A stretch of DNA of 29,413 nucleotides from assembly GCA_002245135.1 (NCBI GenBank), contig NGBS01000357.1, positions 1 through 29,413 on the forward strand. The letters run 5' to 3'. The notes beneath the pieces were generated by a model. The model did not search any database. It saw only the letters and a list, made by a program, of their open reading frames with translations, and was not told the origin of the DNA. Positions 1 to 9,130 of this stretch are shown here, piece by piece. Numbering within the stretch: the stretch's first letter is position 1; every line of letters starts with the position of its first letter. The position numbers and the translations under genes were made by a program. Source of the stretch: Proteromonas lacertae. Taxonomy: Eukaryota > Sar > Bigyra > Opalinata > Proteromonadidae.

Positions 1-495
1 TTGTCATAGTTGACCGTTTGTCTACCACACACTTTTAAAACAAACTAAAAGTATATTCTTACTTGTCTTGATGAAAAATTGTTACTTTTATACTTACTTT
101 GTCATATAACCTATGTCTGCAATATACTTTTTTGATAACTTTAGTAGTGTATATATGAAACACATTATTCTAATTTTTAATTTTAATGTTTCATTCGCTA
201 CTAGAGACTAAAATACATTAACTGAAATGATTAGAATACTTAAATTTTAATTTGAAGACCCTAAATGTCTTTTAGTCTTTAGTAGTGATTGAAACATTAA
301 AATAAAAAATTAGAATAATGTGTTTCATATATACACTACTAAAGTTATCAAAAAAGTATATTGCAGACATAGGTTATATGACAAAGTAAGTATAAAAGTA
401 ACAATTTTTCATCAAGACAAGTAAGAATATACTTTTAGTTTGTCTTAAAAGTGTCTGGTAGACAAAAGGCCAACTCTGACAAACGGCGCACAACA
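1..495. mobile_element. Foldback (MITE-like) element A
   Basis: Two long inverted arms (about 1-219 and 264-495) match almost base for base around a spacer of about 45 bp. The right end reads ...GGCGCACAACA. The left arm enters the window about 12 bases inside its end, so the true left terminus lies upstream. There is no coding capacity. Each arm carries two imperfect copies of a short CCGTTTGTC-like motif next to the tip, then an AAACAAACTAA block and a TCATATAACCTATGTCTGC block that recur in the other elements here. It is probably non-autonomous and moved by an enzyme supplied elsewhere. Confidence 0.85.
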
Positions 496-760
496 TATAT
501 TATTATATAATTGATGTGTTATTAGTTTCAAATTATAATAATAATTAATGAGTTTGAATTAGAAAATGAAATAATTAAAGAGTATTTATGTGTAATTATT
601 AAAGCCACTATTCTTCTATAATATTTTCATTCATAAATGACATATGTTTTACATTTGAAATATTACACTATTTACTATATAGAAAAATAATCTAATCACT
701 AAATGATATAAAATTTGTATTATATTATATAGCATTTAATATTAAACGGATAGTTATTTA

Positions 761-803
761 GTATTGAATATTATATAAATTCTTTTATATTTTAATAATT
801 TAG
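761..803 (+). other. Candidate 43-nt intron
   Basis: It starts GTATTGAATA and ends AATAATTTAG. Removing it joins an upstream open frame to the RNNSFGTP motif in frame. The surrounding bases resemble the intron region of the fucosyltransferase-like gene at 2767. Confidence 0.3.
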
Positions 804-1289
804 TATATATAGAAATAACAGCTTTGGTACTCCTTACTTTTATCCTATGATTGTTGAAACAATAACTATTACTAATTGTAAAGTAATTGTATATTTTAAT
901 TCAGATATTCTTTTTCATCAAATATATATAAATTAATTAATATAATTGCATCAGATAAAAGAATTTACAATAAACAATTACTAATAGTAGGTAAAAGAGG
1001 AGATATTTATTGGAGAAATATATTCAGCACTATTAATCATGATTCAATTTGGAAAAGATCAAGGCTTCATCCAGGATGTGGTATAGATTATTTTATATTT
1101 ACTCAATATACATTTTCATATAAAGATAAGATAATACTAAATAATATAGTTGTTGGTAGAGTAAGATATGATAATATAATACTAGCATTAGTATTAAAGA
1201 AAAAGAATGATAATGCTATAGATGCTACTTTCTTAATAAAAGCTATACATCTAAGTATAACAGAATTAGAGAAACATAAAATGACAATT

Positions 1290-1313
1290 GTATTAAAAAT
1301 ATTTATTCTATAG
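1290..1313 (+). other. Candidate 24-nt intron
   Basis: It starts GTATTAAAAA and ends TTCTATAG. Its last three bases are the only stop between two stretches in the same frame. Removing it extends the glycosyltransferase frame to 1415. Confidence 0.35.
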
Positions 1314-1415
1314 GAACAAAAGAAAGGAGATTATTTCTATAATTGCATAACTATAAAGAAGTTTAAAATTAATTATACAAAATTAGGATATATTGATAAT
1401 ATAGAAATCATTTAA

Positions 1416-1730
1416 ATGAATCAAATTATAATGACTATTTTAAGGAATGATAGAATAGTATATTACAATGTTTTTCTTCTCAATTTTATATAATTCATAG
1501 AATTATCTATCTATATATATTATTAATCTATGAATATTAGTAAGGTTGTATAGAACGGTCAAAAACCAATAGGTTATATTTATATCTTCATCGATCAATG
1601 ACTTAAATCGACCTTTATTATATAATTTATTATGCAGCTTGTGTTTCTATATATTACTTCTTATTAACTAAAATATTGTGGTAATGATAAGGAGAAATAA
1701 TCACTGAGCAAAACACTCTCTATAAATTAA
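1416..1730. other. Intergenic, nothing recognised
   Basis: AT-rich sequence between the decayed GT-A gene and the end of the GT15-like gene. I see no reading frame, repeat or RNA structure that I can support. Confidence 0.5.
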
Positions 1731-2697
1731 TTACTTTGGACAATCTTTATGACAATATTGTATGTTTCTAGGTAGAGATATTTTTGAATTATGCTCTGCA
1801 AACAACGATAAACTAATGTATCTAAGAGGAGCATCTCCCCATCTATAAAGAAATTGTCCATAACTTAAATCAACCAAATTTGTAAATTGAAAAATTTCTT
1901 TACTTCTAAAAAAATTCATTCTACAAATTTCAAAATTATTATAATATGATAAAACAGTATTTTTAAAAGTTAAATCATATCTTGATTTATCTTTTACTTT
2001 TATATTTAATCCTTTCACTAAAGATATAGTGTAGTTTTTTAGTTCTTTTACAACAAAATCAGCATCATTAAATATTCTGTTGTGCATATATACTCTTTTT
2101 TCTATCATATAGTCGAATAAGTTAACAGATGTATTTAATAATGATTCAGAATCAAGTCTCATACATAAATCAACATCAAAAAAGTGACGGGTGTAAAAAA
2201 ATATCTCTAAAGAAGAATCTGCACATATGTTGATAATTCCATTTCCCTCTTTTTCTATAAGTAGAAATGTAATATGATTTATTAAATTTAAATGGAAAAG
2301 AAAAAAATATATCTGAAACATCAATTACATTATATTGAATATTTTTGAATTGTTCTACAAGAGATTTATTTTCTGTAACATAAAATAGTAACTTATCATG
2401 GTAGTTCTGTTTTAAAAATAAATAATTTCTATTTATAAATGGCTTTATTTCTTTATAATTCAATAGAACAATTACTGCTTTTCTTTTACCTTCTAAATTT
2501 TTTACCTTCATATATAACTTGTTTATATGATGAATAATCTGATTATAATTCTTTATTGATTCCAAAAATAAATGTGATAAATTGTTTTCTTTTATTTTTA
2601 TAGGAATGAAAGTAATATCATTAAAATAACAATAAAGAATCATTGTATATAAAATATATATAGTAAGAATATATATACTTAATCTTTTTATGATCAT
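1731..2697 (-). CDS. GT15-like alpha-mannosyltransferase (one frame break)
   Basis: It resembles Golgi Kre2/Mnt1/Ktr mannosyltransferases (GT15), which add alpha-1,2-mannose from GDP-mannose to glycoproteins. ATG at 2697 is followed by a hydrophobic anchor (about residues 5-26), a stem and the lumenal domain. Landmarks are YQHMCRFFFRDIFLHP, then MRLDSES (family RVEPD-like site), then FEICRMNFFRSKE and FLYRWGDAP, a very typical GT15 pair. The first half is in one frame (2176-2697) and the second in another (1731 to about 2200). The switch falls in a run of six T at about 2175-2180, exactly where the family is ungapped, so one surplus T explains it. That may be true decay or a sequencing error. 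I could not find an intron that fits. It is the last minus-strand gene of the cluster. Confidence 0.7.
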
Positions 2698-2766
2698 TTT
2701 TTTATATCATAAAATTGTTATTCATCTTAACAACATAAATTTATGTACAGTCTACAATAATAATTA

Positions 2767-3837
2767 ATGAAAACTAAGGTGATTTGGTTTTTATTTATAT
2801 TATTTTTATACATAATATGTGTATACAATTTATATAGATATGAATTAAGTAATACTCGTAATATTTTATTATATCATATCAAAAATCAAGCATTAATAAC
2901 ACAAGCATATTATCAATCCAAAGTTGGATTTGCATTTTTTGATAATATTAAATTAGGAGTAATATTTATTATAATCTCTTCAACTTTAGGGTTTAGGAAA
3001 TTCGTTACTACAAGCTGTAAGCTCAATATTTGTATCATTAATATCAAACAGATCGCTATTTAGTATTATCTATTATATCAATCTTTTTATATTTTAGTAT
3101 CATGGAAAATGTTATGGTATTATTTCAATTTCCCTATTAAATATTATAACATCACATTTGATAATATGGCTTATTTTTCTGATGGAATTTTAGCATTAGA
3201 ATCTAAATTAAATCTTATTGGAGCTAATAAACATTGGTATTCTACAGAGCATATATTAAAAAGTAATAGATATAACAATTTAATAAAAAATAAAGGTTTA
3301 CTTAATAAAGTAGACAGAAGCATAAGTGTTAATATTAGAATGATAAATAAAATAATTTGTAATTATTATTTTAAAATATCTTCTTCATTCACAAACATAA
3401 TAAGAAACTATTTTACTAAGATTTACCTTTTTTCAATGAATGATAAATACAATGCTATTCATTTGAGAATTGGTGATGTTGATAATCAACCATTTCAAAA
3501 ATATTTAAATAAAGCAGATATTGATTATTTAGTGATGTTATTAAAAAAATCAAATTATACAAAAAATGTATTATTGTCAGATTCATTAGTTAATAAAATT
3601 GAAATGAAGAAAAAGTTAGGAAATCATATTTACACTGATAACAATCTTCCTTGTCATAGTAGAAATATAGTATGCATAAATCAATCAATGATTGATATAA
3701 TGATTATGAAAAATGCTAATTTCCTTATACTAACTAGAGGAAGCACTTTCTCATTATTTGCTTCTTATTTTAGTAGATGTGAATATAAAAATATCTTATT
3801 TGTAGGGAAAAACTTTCAACATTGTAACTATTACTAA
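2767..3837 (+). CDS. Fucosyltransferase-like GT-B gene 1, split by intron
   Basis: It is a type II membrane protein of the alpha-1,2-fucosyltransferase superfamily (GT11/GT37-like). After a hydrophobic anchor (about residues 5-25) comes the donor-site loop GLGNSLLQAVSS and SLISNR, then AIHLRIGDVD (HxRxGD motif), LLSDS, and ILTRGSTFSLFASY near the C-terminus. The intron at 3063-3097 is needed to join exon 1 to the ORF at 3109. Within exon 1 the frame also changes near 2985-2992. Either one surplus G in GGG, or a second 31-nt intron (2959-2989, GTAATA...CTTTAG), would mend the frame. Alignment with the paralogue (GVIFIIISS against GIIFAVVSN) favours the surplus base. It runs against most of the cluster, and its stop overlaps the convergent neighbour's stop. 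Confidence 0.7.
3063..3097 (+). other. 35-nt intron, conserved position
   Basis: It starts GTATTATCTA and ends TATATTTTAG. It is phase 1 and falls three codons plus one base after the SNR motif, the same place as in the paralogues at 4610-4635 and 8882-8906. Splicing gives SLFISWKMLWYYFNF, which aligns with the other two. Confidence 0.75.
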
Positions 3838-4870
3838 ATAAAAATACATTTATTTGCATTACAATTATTGTTCATATAATATGCTACTTTACTAAATGCA
3901 CTGTTCTTAGTTAGTACCAAGTATTTTGCCATTTTTAACATATAAATTTCTAATAGGCATTCTACTGAATCATTATTAATTGGTTTAAAATACCAATTGT
4001 TTGAGTGTTTTATATTCTTAGATTTTAATATATTCCTTATAATAATTAATTTGTTATTTTTATTCTTGGTTATATAAGATGAATCAGATGATAAAATTAC
4101 ATACTGAACATTATAATTCTTTATTAATTCAATAATTGTATAATTAAATTGTGATACTGATTTAGAATTAGCAAAATATGTTGCTTTTTTTTCATGAAAA
4201 TCACCAAATTTTCCTAATCTTATATGAACTCCTACTGTAGTCAAATTATTTTGGTTAATAAAATGAAATACTTTGTAATTGGTAAATCTATGAAGTATGT
4301 GTGATGAAAATGTTAATACTTTACGAAAAAAGTAATGAAAAAAATAATCATTAGAATGATATTCGCACCTTATTCTATTTTTCAGAATAGTATTATATTT
4401 TTCATTTAAATACAAAATTATATTACCAGGATCAACAATAATTAGATTATATGAATATGAATAGATAATTAAATTATTAAGTAAACTTTCTTTGGTCATA
4501 GAACTGTTTAATTTGACAATCATTTTATTTGATGTATTATACATTTGACCGATATATTTGTGTTTGTAATTTATATGAAAGTAATCATGAAACGAATTCC
4601 ATCTATATACTATATATATATGCTATAAAAATTACATATTAGTCCTCTTTTTCTGATTATACATAATCCAATAACAGAACCTAAACCTATAAGTTTGGTA
4701 AATAAGCCAGTTCCATTATTTGGATAATATCCAATATTGGGTTGAATATATATATACATTAAAGAATAATAATCATTAAATAATATAACCAAAATATAAA
4801 AATATAAAGTTACAAAAAGTATATGGAATGATATTATCATGCTACAAAATATAACAGAAATAAAAAACAT
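3834..4870 (-). CDS. Fucosyltransferase-like GT-B gene 2, split by intron
   Basis: It is a paralogue of the genes at 2767 and 8016. Exon 1 (4636-4870) starts at an ATG and holds a long hydrophobic N-terminus and a diverged donor loop: GTGLFTKLIGLGSV replaces the usual GLGNR pattern, and RKR replaces SNR. Exon 2 (3834-4609) has VGVHIRLGKFGD, VILSSDSS and YLVLTKNSAFSKVAYYM, the standard order for GT11/GT37-like enzymes. The spliced product is about 336 residues. The donor-loop changes suggest altered or lost activity. The TAG stop overlaps the stop of the convergent gene by a few bases. It probably acts in the Golgi lumen on a glycan acceptor; the sugar donor is inferred from the family only. 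Confidence 0.7.
4610..4635 (-). other. 26-nt intron, conserved position
   Basis: On the minus strand it starts GTAATTTTTA and ends TATATATATAG. It is phase 1 and lies three codons plus one base after RKR (equivalent to SNR). Removing it links exon 1 in frame to LYRWNSFHDYFHIN and on to the long downstream frame. Confidence 0.75.
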
Positions 4871-4883
4871 TACTTAAAGTTAA

Positions 4884-5870
4884 CTATAATTTTTTAATAA
4901 TATTATATAAATATTTTTTGCAATCATATCTCTTCCTGTTATATTCTGATAAATAATGTGAATCATGCTTTAATTTAATTATTTCTTTTAATTTTTTAAC
5001 AGCTAATGTAATATTACTTTCCAATTCTGGCAAAAATACTCCATTAACTTTTGTTACAAACTCACTTTGCAAAGCTACAGTATATACACCCATCCTTTGC
5101 ATTTCGATTAATGCTAGAGCTCCAGTATCATAAAATGAATAGTATATTACAATTTTTGAATCTCTACTATATTTTAATAGATCATTTCTTTGATATGATC
5201 CATACTTAAAAACACTTACTTTGAATAATTCTTTTAGTGAATGAATAAGAATTTTGCCATCGTTTTTATGGTTACGATCAACATATTTTTCATATATTAC
5301 AAAGTCATATCTTCTTTCATCCCATTTTTTTATTATATTTTTTTCATATGAATATTTTATGCAACATGGAAATGTTAAATACTTTTTATATTGAAAAAAA
5401 GAGTTGGTTCTATTCATGAGATGATAAGCTACTCTATAATGATGAACTATATAGTATTTTATTTTATTAATTATATGTATCCACATCATTTCATGTGTAT
5501 TATTTAAAGGAAAATATAAATATTTTATAGGTGATACATTAGGGCCATAAATTATTTTATTATAATTAAAATCGCTATTTATAGGATACAAAAGTGATTG
5601 AAACCATACATATGTATTCATTCTGCTAAAATATTTTACATTCAAAAATGATATATGTTTCACAAATGATATATTACAATATTTACCATATTCAGAATTA
5701 TTCCAATCGATTATAGATTCATTAATATAGTATGCTAAATTACCTGGACCATCTTTGCTATTGAAAGGAAATACCATAGTCAAATTACATTTCCTTTTTA
5801 GTTTATACTCTATATAAATATTAACATAGATAAATAGTATCAGTAAATATATATATAAATATACTATCAT
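4884..5870 (-). CDS. GT-B fold glycosyltransferase, family unsure
   Basis: 328 residues with ATG at 5870. Residues about 2-22 form a signal anchor followed by a basic YKLKRK patch, typical of a Golgi type II enzyme. The C-terminal half looks like the donor-binding domain of a GT-B enzyme: FVIYEKYVDRN, then KILIHSLK, VFKYGSYQRNDLL and SRDSKIVIYYSFYDTGALAL, followed by EMQRMG, where GT-B enzymes keep the acidic residue that holds the nucleotide sugar. The frame is whole. It lies only 13 bp upstream of the gene ending at 4870 and 61 bp downstream of the next. I cannot name the sugar or acceptor. Confidence 0.65.
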   Translation of the reverse strand: MIVYLYIYLLILFIYVNIYIEYKLKRKCNLTMVFPFNSKDGPGNLAYYINESIIDWNNSEYGKYCNISFVKHISFLNVKYFSRMNTYVWFQSLLYPINSDFNYNKIIYGPNVSPIKYLYFPLNNTHEMMWIHIINKIKYYIVHHYRVAYHLMNRTNSFFQYKKYLTFPCCIKYSYEKNIIKKWDERRYDFVIYEKYVDRNHKNDGKILIHSLKELFKVSVFKYGSYQRNDLLKYSRDSKIVIYYSFYDTGALALIEMQRMGVYTVALQSEFVTKVNGVFLPELESNITLAVKKLKEIIKLKHDSHYLSEYNRKRYDCKKYLYNIIKKL

Positions 5871-5931
5871 ATACTAACTATTTACCATTATTTATATTTT
5901 GTTACTTATTATTTTCGCTTATAATAATCAT

Positions 5932-6757
5932 TCAACATTTATATTTTGAAATATATACACCTAAATTATATTTTATCAAAGCTAAATTATATCTATTCAT
6001 AATTAATCTGTAGTTCAATTCTGTATCTTCTAATCTATAATACTCCCAAGACTCATTGTAATAATAACTCTTCAGCAGATTTGTTTTTCCTGACAGCCAT
6101 GCATTTTGGATATTCAACCTTTTGTTTAAGAAATTGCAACAATATTTAGCATGAATAGGTGATTTTATATTTCTATAATATGAATTATATATATCAGTAG
6201 GAGTATAATTATATAACATTTGATCTATGTTATAATTTATGCTCTTTTTATCATATATTAACTTCATATTGTTTGTATATGAATGCAATAACAAATCTAT
6301 GTTTCTATTTCTTTTAAATATATTATAAATTATTTCTATTCTGTATTTGGACATATAATCATCTGAATCAAATAAAGATATATATTGACATTTTGCTAAT
6401 TTTATACCTGCATTTCTATTTTCTGCTTGATTATGTTTTCCAGCCATATAGTATAATAATAATAATTTCCCTTTTATTTTGGATTTTCTAAAATATGAAT
6501 AATTATTTTCACTAATAACAATAATAACTTCATAAGGTAACATAGAAGATTTAAGAATCATTCTCATTATTCTAATTTTACATGCTTGATAAGTTGAATA
6601 TGTAGCTGGAATTATTAAAGATATGCTACATGTATTTAAACTATTATAATATAAATTATAGATAAATATAATTTCAAATAACAATATAAATGATTGAAAA
6701 TTTCTATTAATTTTACTAATATTTGCTTAATTATTTAAATGTAAATAACGTTAACAT
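5932..6757 (-). CDS. GT2-like glycosyltransferase, start model uncertain
   Basis: A GT-A domain with ISLIIPATYS (first strand), YEVIIVISE, AGKHNQAENRNAGIKLA and the DxD-type metal site ISLFDSDDY, followed by RIEIIYNIF. This order is typical of family 2. The main frame covers 5932-6715 but has no ATG before the domain. An ATG at 6755-6757, inside the last codons of the upstream gene, joined through a possible 34-nt intron (6716-6749), would give MLTKINRNFQ plus the hydrophobic anchor in frame. That start is plausible for a type II protein but unproven. The alternative is a gene that has lost its start. The domain identity is good; the 5' end is not. Confidence 0.6.
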
Positions 6758-7616
6758 TAGCACAATATGAACCAGCGTAAAAATCTAAGAATCTAAACCA
6801 TATATTATCATTACAACTATGTGATTTATATCTTAATAAAGCAACTTTGCTTAAATTGTAATATGCAATTGTATTGTACAATGTTTGATCTTTTCCCACA
6901 AAATATTTCTCTCTATAAAATTTATCATGTAACGAAAAAAATGTATAATAATAATTATTTATCCCTAATTGTGAACCACCAAATGTTCCTCCTTCAATGC
7001 AGTTTTTGGTAATTAATGTAATATTGTTACTATGTATATTAGGGAAGTCATACAATTGAAAGAAAAACATATACGAATTTTGTGTTATATTCTGCAAAAA
7101 ATGTATTTGTTTAAGTGATGGAAAATTGAAATAGTATTTATTTTCTCTGTAACAACCAATGTCAATCCACATATATATTTTACTATTAAGATGTTCAGAT
7201 ACATATTTTAGCATACTAATTTTTCCATTCCATATAGCATACAATCTATAATTATGCCTCTTTTTTTCTGGATCATACTTCCACATATTTTTATATGAAA
7301 ACTTATAGTCATTTATTTTTCTTAAGTCAAATACATCATTTATAACTCTAACAAACTTTTTCAACTTTGGATTTATGAGTTTATATCCTTCTATATTACA
7401 AAATATGTACAAGTTGCGCTTTACTAAAACGGAGAAATTATTTATCCACATTTTATATTTTTCTGTTGTATATTTAGATTTACCTACATAAAACGAAGTA
7501 ACAAATAAATATTCATACATAAATGTTTTGCCATTTTTTTTATTTATTCTTTCCAGTTGAATAAAATAATGATAAAAAATTAAAATGCTTAATAAATAAA
7601 GAAAAATATTAATCAT
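6735..7616 (-). CDS. HtrL/YibB-type glycosyltransferase
   Basis: It resembles the HtrL_YibB family (Pfam, including Campylobacter WlaTC), bacterial surface-glycan proteins often found in LPS or capsule loci. I place the start at the ATG at 7614-7616, giving an anchor of about 20 hydrophobic residues. An earlier in-frame codon at 7640 is TTG and unlikely. Landmarks are YEYLFVTSFYVGKSKY near the start, YKMWINNF, MWIDIGCYR (the family's W-D-x-G site), IEGGTFGGS and GKDQTLYNTI. It is about 293 residues long with an uninterrupted frame. The presence of a bacterial-type family in a eukaryotic cluster suggests lateral gain, which I infer rather than show. It reads into the GT2-like gene, perhaps overlapping its start. 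Confidence 0.7.
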   Translation of the reverse strand: MINIFLYLLSILIFYHYFIQLERINKKNGKTFMYEYLFVTSFYVGKSKYTTEKYKMWINNFSVLVKRNLYIFCNIEGYKLINPKLKKFVRVINDVFDLRKINDYKFSYKNMWKYDPEKKRHNYRLYAIWNGKISMLKYVSEHLNSKIYMWIDIGCYRENKYYFNFPSLKQIHFLQNITQNSYMFFFQLYDFPNIHSNNITLITKNCIEGGTFGGSQLGINNYYYTFFSLHDKFYREKYFVGKDQTLYNTIAYYNLSKVALLRYKSHSCNDNIWFRFLDFYAGSYCANVNVIYI

Positions 7617-7652
7617 ATTAAGTATAAATAACTCACACAAGCATTACCAAAA

Positions 7653-8006
7653 TCAAGATTTCTTACCATAATAGTACAATTTTTCATTATGTTTAAACAT
7701 TTTTTCGAATTTTCTATATATTTTTTTCAAATGCTTTTCTAAATAATCTAAGGAATTATCAATTAAATGCTTATTACACATTTTACCTTTGAATCTAGTA
7801 TGTCTAACATATCCATAGTTTTTATTTATAGATCTTATTTTTATAGGTAGAACAGATTCCTTATATATATGAACATCAAGCATAGAATATTTGTACAGAT
7901 TGCCAACTATGTATTTTTCATAGCCATTTTTTACAAAACAACAATCTTTATACGTTATTATAGAATTGTATTCCTTAGATTAGAATGAGTAAAAAAATGT
8001 CTTCAT
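7653..8006 (-). pseudogene. Fragment of an unknown protein, possibly glycosyltransferase C-terminus
   Basis: An ATG at 8004-8006 is followed after eight codons by a stop. The same frame then stays open for about 108 codons (from about 7980, first internal ATG at 7883) to a stop at 7653. The product is basic and tyrosine-rich with NGYEKYIVGNLYKYSMLDV and NYGYVRHTRFKGKMC, then a helical K/E-rich tail. It has no anchor and no catalytic motif I recognise. Lying between two glycosyltransferases and lacking a front half, it is most likely the surviving end of another enzyme of the cluster. Confidence 0.35.
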
Positions 8007-8015
8007 CCTTCTTAT

Positions 8016-9081
8016 TTAACCAAGAGTAGCATATTTACAATTATTTGTTATTCTAAATCTTTCCAAATGATCAAACAACTTTTTGTTATTCCAAAAGTAA
8101 TATTCTCTTGTTAAACATTTGTGATAGTTTTTGTAAAATCCTTTATATAGAATAAGTAAAGAGAAGGTTGAGGAACCACTTAATAGTAGAACATCTGAAT
8201 TGCTTACAAGATGAACGTCTAAAATTATTTTTTCCACATCCTCTTTTCCAAAATGTTTAGATTTCTGTGAATGTTTTATATCTAATTGAGAATTATACGC
8301 ATAGGAATTATTTATTTGATTAGATATATAATGTACAAAATTCTTGCTTGATGAACTTAGAATAGCTACGCATTTAATTCTACACAAAGTATTGAACTGA
8401 TTTAATATATATTTTGATAATGTATTATTAATATTACATGCTTTATTGTAATGTACTAAACACTCATCACTTAATCTAACATGTATACCTACTTTATAAT
8501 TATTTTTATATTTACTTATCAATTTATTTCCTTTTAGTATATACCTTTTATGGAAAGTAAAATATTTAGTGTAAAGTACATAATTAACTTCTAGAATTTG
8601 ATTAATAACATTCATTCTATTTGAACATTTTATAAACTTGAGATACTTTAACTTCGAAAAATACTTACCTGATTTTATTATAGTTGGAACAATATCATGA
8701 ATACTACTTATCGAAATTGAATATATTGCTGATCTAATTACTTTATCAATCATTTCGACAGGATTTATGCAGTATCTGTAAAATGAAAATACTAAAGATG
8801 TATTAATTTTCACGGTTTTTGAAACTGGATTAGGATCAACTACATTCACATTAAAATATTCATCCAAAGTATTTCCAATTACTAATAATATATTTTAATT
8901 ATATACTATGAAAATGCCTATTTGATAGTAGTGATATTAGAAAAGTACCAGGTACACCTGCAATTCTATTGCCCAATCCATCATTTGATACAACTGCAAA
9001 TATTATTCCTTTCTTTTTAATACTTTTATAGATCATAACATAAATGATTAATAATATAGAAAAACAGATATATATATTCAT
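8016..9081 (-). CDS. Fucosyltransferase-like GT-B gene 3, split by intron
   Basis: The most canonical of the three paralogues. Exon 1 (8907-9081, ATG start) gives a signal anchor, KKKGIIFAVV and the donor loop DGLGNRIAGVPGTFLISLL, then SNR. Exon 2 (8016-8881) gives VGIHVRLSDE (HxRx motif), AILSSSSKNF and LLLSGSSTFSLLILY. After removal of the 25-nt intron at 8882-8906 the product is about 346 residues, a normal size for alpha-1,2-fucosyltransferase-superfamily enzymes. The GDP-fucose donor is inferred from the family. It lies 49 bp downstream of the next minus-strand gene. No frame break is needed. Confidence 0.75.
8882..8906 (-). other. 25-nt intron, conserved position
   Basis: On the minus strand it starts GTATATAATT and ends ATATTATTAG. 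It is phase 1, three codons plus one base after SNR. Removal gives HFHIIGNTLDEYFNV in frame. Without it, exon 1 ends after HFHSI. Confidence 0.8.
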
Positions 9082-9130
9082 TAAATATATTCAATTCTAT
9101 CTTTTATTTTTGACATATTTGATATTATAA

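Larger units (their letters stand above)
699..1415 (+). pseudogene. Decayed GT-A glycosyltransferase gene
   Basis: The translated pieces match a nucleotide-sugar transferase domain seen in many bacterial and protist proteins. In order there is an RNNSFGTP motif near 811-834, YFNSDI near 889-906, LLIVGKRGD near 981-1007, DYFIF near 1087 and VVGRVRYDN followed by IDAT and IHL near 1148-1255. One frame break lies in the T-run near 910. Two short GT...AG stretches, at 761-803 (43 nt) and 1290-1313 (24 nt), would restore the frame if removed, and the second carries a stop as its last codon. No ATG start was found. It may be a pseudogene, or a real intron-containing gene with a base error in the T-run. 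The domain call is fairly sure; the exon model is tentative. Confidence 0.55.

Noticed and set aside
2959-2989. A second 31-nt intron in the gene at 2767
   Set aside because: It has the right borders and phase, but its sequence encodes GVIFIIISS, which aligns with coding GIIFAVVSN in the paralogue. A surplus G is the better explanation.
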